From NCBI GenBank assembly GCA_016939345.1, contig JAFGHG010000017.1:1-10839 (forward strand): a DNA stretch of 10,839 bases, written 5' to 3'. The position numbers were made by a program, and so were the translations under genes. Numbering within the stretch: position 1 is the stretch's first letter; every line of letters begins with the position of its first letter. The notes below the pieces were generated by a model. It was not told the origin of the DNA and did no database searches. It saw only the letters and a list, made by a program, of their open reading frames with translations. This stretch comes from Candidatus Omnitrophota bacterium. GTDB lineage: Bacteria > Omnitrophota > Gorgyraeia > Duberdicusellales > 4484-171. Of the stretch, positions 7,031-10,839 are shown piece by piece.

Positions 7031-8035
7031 ATTAATAGTAAGAAGTTATCTCTTATAACTGAGGCAGGAAAAGATATCGGCTTGGGGCATCTTACCCGTT
7101 GTCTTTCCTTATGCCAGGCCTTCAGCGAAAAGGGTTTTCTGCCTCAGTTATTTGTCCATAGTAATGAGCAAATCGATGTTTTTTTAGAAGGTGTTGAGGC
7201 AAAGGCCAGGCCATGGTTTGAGCAAAGGCGAGATTTATTAAAAGAGATAGGAAAACCGGATATTGTATTGATAGATTCTTATGTTCTGGATAAGGAATTC
7301 TATGAACAGCTTTCAAAAACAGCTGCTCTGGCTATCTATATAGATGACAATATGCGTCTCGATTACCCCCAAGGTATTGTAGTTAACGGAACTATCGGAG
7401 CTGAGAAGTTTGCTTATCCTAAAAAAGAAGGCCTTATTTATCTTTTGGGCACACAGTATACGCCTTTGCGTAAGGATTTCTGGACTGAATCTGAAAGTAA
7501 GATCGCCGAAGAAGTCAGTTCGCTGCTTATAACTTTTGGCGGCAGTGACTTAAGTGCAATGGCTTTTAAAGTAGCCGAGGCTTTGGCAAAAACTCTTCCT
7601 CAATTAAAGCTAAAAGTAATTTCCAACAAAGGTATTCAAGGAAAATGTCTGCCGGGGGTAGACTGTATTTATGAACTTTCAGCTGCCGGCATGCGTAAAG
7701 CCTTTGAAGAGGCAGACATTGTTATTTCTGCTTCAGGCCAGACTCTTTATGAATTGGCTAGCCTGGCAAGGCCAACAATCGGTGTTTTAGTGGCTGATAA
7801 CCAGTTACACAATGCCGAAGGCTTTAAAACAGCAGGTTTTATTGAATACGCTGGTTCCTGGCTTGATGAGTCAGTTTTAGAGAATATTTTGCTCTGCCTT
7901 GAAAAAATCTATTCCTACAAGGAGAGATGCAGGCGTCAGGATATTGCCAGGTCTTTAATTGACGGCCAGGGTGCAAGAAGGATAGCTGGTTTTGCTTACA
8001 ATTTATTAGAAAAATGCACAGCGGAAAAAAATTAA
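7031..8035 (+). CDS. pseG: PseG, UDP-2,4-diacetamido-2,4,6-trideoxy-beta-L-altropyranose hydrolase
   Basis: GT-B-fold hydrolase that releases UDP from the diacetamido altrose sugar, giving the free hexose used by PseI. From ATT 7031 it has 334 residues. GLGHLTRC (17-24) is the PseG N-terminal signature, and His20 corresponds to the catalytic His17 of the Campylobacter enzyme. ITFGGSDLS in the middle, VISASGQTLYELASLARPTI later and VADNQLHNA complete the family pattern. The start is unusual: the only conventional codon is TTG 7082, which would put the catalytic His at residue 3 and delete the first beta strand (KKLSLITEAG). ATT 7031 restores that strand and has a well-spaced ribosome binding site, so I prefer it; a base error in an original ATG is the alternative. 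The gene follows the amidotransferase by 13 bases and overlaps the formyltransferase by 22. Confidence 0.9.
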   Translation: MNSKKLSLITEAGKDIGLGHLTRCLSLCQAFSEKGFLPQLFVHSNEQIDVFLEGVEAKARPWFEQRRDLLKEIGKPDIVLIDSYVLDKEFYEQLSKTAALAIYIDDNMRLDYPQGIVVNGTIGAEKFAYPKKEGLIYLLGTQYTPLRKDFWTESESKIAEEVSSLLITFGGSDLSAMAFKVAEALAKTLPQLKLKVISNKGIQGKCLPGVDCIYELSAAGMRKAFEEADIVISASGQTLYELASLARPTIGVLVADNQLHNAEGFKTAGFIEYAGSWLDESVLENILLCLEKIYSYKERCRRQDIARSLIDGQGARRIAGFAYNLLEKCTAEKN

Positions 8036-8550
8036 ATATTGCTTTTATGGGCGCAAGGAATTCTGCCTGTACCGGAATTCTTTCTTTGCTGGCCCAAGGC
8101 CATAATATAACTGCGGCAGTAAGCTATGATTCCGAGTTAACCGGTCTTATTGAAAAATTCAATATCAGGGTATTTTCAACGGTTAAGGATAAAAAATTTA
8201 TTGAATATCTAAAGATTTCAGATCTTCTTTTAAGTATACATGGCCGGGAAGTGGTTGATGAAAATATTTTAAATATACCCAGGTTGGGCGCAGTTAACCT
8301 GCATCCTTTTCTTTATAAATACAAAGGCAAAGAACCCGTGCGCAGAGCTTTGGAAGAGGAAAATTATAAAGCCAGCGTGGGTGCTCATGTAATGACTAAA
8401 GACCTTGATTGTGGTCAGGTGCTTGTTGAAGAATTTAAAGATGTTTCAGGGGCAAAGAGCGTTGAGGAGGTATATAACCGGCTGTACCCTCTTTACAGCC
8501 TGGTGACCTTAAAGGCAATAGAGGCTTTGACTGGCAAGGTTTCTCTATGA
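8014..8550 (+). CDS. Single-domain formyltransferase-like protein (10-formyl-THF-dependent family)
   Basis: 178-residue protein with the fold of phosphoribosylglycinamide and methionyl-tRNA formyltransferases. VNLHPFLYKYKGKEPVRRAL, from residue 94, carries Asn95 and His97, and MTKDLDCGQVL (127-137) carries Asp132. Together these form the Asn-His-Asp catalytic triad with nearly the spacing of PurN (106, 108, 144). The N-terminal strand KLNIAFMGARNSA is present. No second C-terminal domain as in Fmt follows, so this is the catalytic domain alone, shorter than usual. It starts inside the end of pseG without a clear ribosome binding site and shares ATGA with pseI, so it is translationally embedded between two Pse genes. 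The likely role is N-formylation of an amino group on a Pse intermediate or derivative. I recall a Pse-linked formyltransferase, PseJ, acting on the PseC product; equivalence here is inference. Confidence 0.8.
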   Translation: MHSGKKLNIAFMGARNSACTGILSLLAQGHNITAAVSYDSELTGLIEKFNIRVFSTVKDKKFIEYLKISDLLLSIHGREVVDENILNIPRLGAVNLHPFLYKYKGKEPVRRALEEENYKASVGAHVMTKDLDCGQVLVEEFKDVSGAKSVEEVYNRLYPLYSLVTLKAIEALTGKVSL

Positions 8551-9581
8551 AAAGAATAAATTTTTCTAAAATAAATCATTGTTTAATCGTAGCCGAAGTT
8601 TCTGCTAACCACTGTCAGGACCTTGAGTTGGCGATAAAACTGGTGGAAAAGGCCAAAGAATGCGGTGCAGACGCGGTGAAATTTCAGGCCTATACGCCAG
8701 ATACCTTGACCATAGATGCCTCCACAAAATATTTTAGAATAAACCATCCTAAGTGGGGCGGCCAGAGCTTGTATCAGCTTTATAAGAAAGCCTATACTCC
8801 CTGGAACTGGTTTAAAAAATTAAAAAAAAGAGCAGATAGTTTAGGATTATTGTTCTTTGCCACAGCTTATGATAGGAGCTCTGTCGACTTTCTGCAGGAT
8901 TTGGGGGTGCCTTTGCATAAAGTAGCTTCATTCGAATTAGTAGATATACCCTTGATTGAATATTTGGCTAAGACCAGAAAACCCTTGATTCTTTCAACAG
9001 GAATGGCCAGCCAACAAGAAATAAAAGATGCTGTTAATGCTGCCAGAGGAAACGGGACAAAAGAAATCATGCTTCTTAAATGCGTGAGTGCTTATCCGGC
9101 AAAACCCGAAGACATGAATTTACTGACTATACCTGACCTAAGGAAAAAATTCCAATGTCCCGTTGGTCTTTCTGACCATACCCTTTCAACAGCCGTCGCC
9201 ATAGCTTCGGTTGTCCTTGGTGTTAAGCTGATAGAAAAGCATTTTTGCCTATCGCGAAAATATAAATCAGCAGACAGTTTTTTTTCCTTGGAGCCCGAAG
9301 ATTTAAAGCAGTTAGTAAGCGGAGTAAGAACAGCTGAGAAATCTTTAGGAAAGATTTATTACGGACTGACCGCTGATCAAAAAAATAACAGGATTTTTCG
9401 CAGGTCTTTGTTCGCTATTCAGGACATAAAAAAGGGAGATTTTTTTACTGAAAATAATATTCAGTCGATAAGGCCGGGTTTTGGCCTTGCCCCTAAATAT
9501 TTAAAAGAAGTCATCGGAAAAAAAGCCAAAACCTCGATTAAAAGAGGAATGCCTTTAATGGAAAGCCTGTTAGGCAAGTAA
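8547..9581 (+). CDS. pseI: PseI, pseudaminic acid synthase
   Basis: 344-residue NeuB-family synthase that condenses the free 2,4-diacetamido-2,4,6-trideoxy-L-altrose with phosphoenolpyruvate to give Pse. The TIM-barrel domain opens with VAEVSANH (Glu17, His22) and KFQAYTPDTLT (46-56). The segment LYQLYKKAYTPW (75-86) is characteristic of PseI rather than NeuB or LegI. GLSDHTLS (207-214, His211) and EKHFCLSRK (230-238, His232) give the metal-binding histidines, and ADSFFSLEP (242-250) is the expected following motif. The C-terminal SAF (antifreeze-like) domain runs from about 285, with Arg285 and Arg286, to the end near GMPLMESLL. AAGG lies seven bases before the ATG, which overlaps the formyltransferase stop in ATGA. 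The assignment is firm. Confidence 0.94.
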   Translation: MKRINFSKINHCLIVAEVSANHCQDLELAIKLVEKAKECGADAVKFQAYTPDTLTIDASTKYFRINHPKWGGQSLYQLYKKAYTPWNWFKKLKKRADSLGLLFFATAYDRSSVDFLQDLGVPLHKVASFELVDIPLIEYLAKTRKPLILSTGMASQQEIKDAVNAARGNGTKEIMLLKCVSAYPAKPEDMNLLTIPDLRKKFQCPVGLSDHTLSTAVAIASVVLGVKLIEKHFCLSRKYKSADSFFSLEPEDLKQLVSGVRTAEKSLGKIYYGLTADQKNNRIFRRSLFAIQDIKKGDFFTENNIQSIRPGFGLAPKYLKEVIGKKAKTSIKRGMPLMESLLGK

Positions 9582-9588
9582 GATTTTT

Positions 9589-10569
9589 ATGGATAAGACT
9601 GTTTTAGAGCAAGTAGTATTGGAGGAATTTGATTACAGCTTTGATCGGCTTATAGTCGTTGACGGAATCACCCGTTCGGGGAAATTCTGGCTGACAAATA
9701 TGCTTATGTATTTTCAGAATTTAGAATATGCCCACCATTTCAGAATAATGGACCTCTTCATTTACATGAATAAAACTAGTAAATTAAGCGACAATGCAGC
9801 AGTCAGTTTACTTCAGCATGAGGCCAGAATGCATATGTGGGAAGTAGCTTTAGGCAGGAATATCAATATGCGCCAGCTTGACAGCTCATGTGTTTGTAAG
9901 GGCCCCAAAGCAGATATTTATAAAAAAAGGATATCAAAAGAATGCGGACAAAATATATCAATAGAAGATGTTTTTAAAGGAGATAATTATTTTGTCTTTG
10001 TGGGGCACGACTGGCTGACTAATTCTTCGCTCTGTTTCAAGGCTTACCCTAAAATCAAGATAATACGCATGGAAAGAAACCCTATAGACCTGGTTTATGC
10101 CTGGTATAAAAAAGGCCTGGGTAAAGAAGAAAACCACGATTGCCGCCTCAAAAACAAATCCGGGCCAAGGCCCTGGTTTACTTATGATTGGCAGGTTGAA
10201 TTCAGCCGGCTTTGCGAGATCGATAAGATCATCCATAGTATTTATTCTTTAGACTTGTTAACTAAAAGATCTTTGGAAAGCCTTGAGCCTGATTTAAAGA
10301 GTAAGATATTCTTCACTTCATATGAGCTGGTAGCCATAGAAGCCAAAAAAGAAGCCTCTAAACTCTGTCAGTTTTTAAATACCAGACAAATGGATGATAT
10401 TGAAGAATTTTATTCCCAGGATTATTTTAAAACAAGAGATAGGGGAGCGATATTAGGTAGCCGAAAGGGAAAACTTGAACTAATAAAGTCTCTGGCCTCA
10501 GATAAGGCTCTGTCTCTTTTGCTGAAGCTTGATCAGGATTATAAAAACACAGGATTAGATTTAAGCTAA
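9589..10569 (+). CDS. Sulfotransferase-like P-loop protein
   Basis: 326-residue cytoplasmic protein without a signal peptide or membrane segment. The N-terminal strand and loop IVVDGITRSGKFWL (22-35) resembles the 5'-phosphosulfate loop of sulfotransferases, though written as GITRSGKF it is also one residue away from a Walker A motif. KIKIIRMERNPIDLVYAWY (155-173) matches the second sulfotransferase motif (R-N-P-x-D), with Ala171 where a Ser is common. The C-terminal FFTSYELV with a following KLCQFLN, and GSRKGK (290-295), fit the usual end of these enzymes. The plausible role is transfer of sulfate from PAPS to a sugar or protein hydroxyl, as a decoration of the Pse glycan. It starts seven bases after pseI with only a weak ribosome binding site. 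Kinase-like activity cannot be excluded. Confidence 0.66.
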   Translation: MDKTVLEQVVLEEFDYSFDRLIVVDGITRSGKFWLTNMLMYFQNLEYAHHFRIMDLFIYMNKTSKLSDNAAVSLLQHEARMHMWEVALGRNINMRQLDSSCVCKGPKADIYKKRISKECGQNISIEDVFKGDNYFVFVGHDWLTNSSLCFKAYPKIKIIRMERNPIDLVYAWYKKGLGKEENHDCRLKNKSGPRPWFTYDWQVEFSRLCEIDKIIHSIYSLDLLTKRSLESLEPDLKSKIFFTSYELVAIEAKKEASKLCQFLNTRQMDDIEEFYSQDYFKTRDRGAILGSRKGKLELIKSLASDKALSLLLKLDQDYKNTGLDLS

Positions 10570-10578
10570 ATAACCGCT

Positions 10579-10839
10579 ATGTCAGTGAATCTAAGATTTT
10601 TTTTATGTATGCAGCCGGGGATAAGGCATTTTTTTAATGCCCCTGTTTTCTTAAGGAAAAAGACTGTAGTTTATTATTTTAAGGAGAGCAGTTTTTCCCG
10701 ATTCATCCAAGGCCATAAGAGATTTTTTTCCCTGATTTCACTTGGCCGGATTCAAATCCTGCCTTCCCCTCACGATATAGCTTCTGTAGTCAATTCTTTG
10801 AAAGAACTGGTATATCAGAATGTCTATCTTAAAGCTCTT
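10579..10839 (+). CDS. N-terminal part of an unrecognised gene (3' truncated)
   Basis: An ATG nine bases after the sulfotransferase-like stop opens a frame of 87 codons that reaches the window edge without a stop. It begins MSVNLRFFLCMQPGIRHFF, is rich in Phe, Arg and Lys, and later contains FIQGHKRFF and HDIASVVNSLKELVYQNVYL. I do not recognise the family. The start has no obvious Shine-Dalgarno, so the true start could be internal or the frame spurious, but continuity of strand and spacing with the operon makes a real gene likely. A glycosyltransferase or Maf-type protein that uses CMP-Pse would be the expected next gene in such an operon; the visible part does not show it. A small GGCATT/AATGCC hairpin lies inside the frame. 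Confidence 0.5.
   Translation, partial: MSVNLRFFLCMQPGIRHFFNAPVFLRKKTVVYYFKESSFSRFIQGHKRFFSLISLGRIQILPSPHDIASVVNSLKELVYQNVYLKAL

Noticed and set aside
7082..8035. pseG beginning at TTG 7082
   Set aside because: It would remove the first beta strand and leave the catalytic His at residue 3, with only AGGA twelve bases upstream as a possible ribosome binding site.
82..9581. Legionaminic or sialic acid pathway instead of pseudaminic acid
   Set aside because: The inverting PseB-type dehydratase, PseC-type aminotransferase, PseG hydrolase and PseI-specific motifs (such as AYTPW) all point to Pse; no NeuC-type hydrolysing epimerase is present.
1..10839. CRISPR arrays, tRNA or rRNA genes, insertion sequences or long repeats
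   Set aside because: Nothing of these kinds was seen; the window is almost entirely coding on one strand, with intergenic gaps under 30 bases.

Overview
The window is one tightly packed, all-plus-strand operon. It carries a complete pseudaminic acid (Pse) pathway plus a set of extra sugar-tailoring enzymes. Both ends are cut: the first 52 bases are the tail of an upstream gene, and an open frame runs off the right edge. The composition is moderately AT-rich, there is almost no intergenic DNA, and most starts have GGAGG-type ribosome binding sites, so this is bacterial. Pse usually decorates flagellins, pili, capsule or O-antigen. A poorly characterised Gram-negative lineage (for example Omnitrophota-like) would fit, but the window has no taxonomic marker and I hold this loosely.

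Layout: 2-52 tail of an unknown gene; 82-1074 pseB; 1067-2242 pseC; 2235-2822 GNAT acetyltransferase (PseH role); 2815-3573 SpsF-type cytidylyltransferase (PseF role); 3575-4582 Gfo/Idh/MocA oxidoreductase; 4592-5866 second DegT-type aminotransferase; 5878-7017 N-acetyl sugar amidotransferase (PseA/WbpG/WbuX family); 7031-8035 pseG, apparently started at a rare ATT codon; 8014-8550 single-domain formyltransferase; 8547-9581 pseI; 9589-10569 sulfotransferase-like P-loop protein; 10579-10839 start of an unrecognised gene.

How the genes work together: PseB dehydrates and epimerises UDP-GlcNAc, PseC aminates C4, and the GNAT acetylates the new amine. PseG then removes UDP, PseI condenses the free sugar with phosphoenolpyruvate, and the SpsF-type enzyme activates the product as CMP-Pse. 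All six steps are therefore present. Five further enzymes sit among or just after the core genes: an oxidoreductase and aminotransferase pair, an amidotransferase, a formyltransferase and a sulfotransferase-like protein. They suggest that the final sugar is not plain Pse5Ac7Ac but a derivative with extra or altered nitrogen substituents (amidino, formyl, perhaps a third amine) and possibly a sulfate. That is inference from gene content. No flagellin, Maf-type transferase, HisH/HisF partner or promoter is visible in the window.

Two structural details stand out. PseG has no ATG, GTG, TTG or CTG start before its conserved GxGH motif, but it has a well-placed Shine-Dalgarno before ATT. The first three gene junctions are all 8-base overlaps of the form NTGNNTAA.
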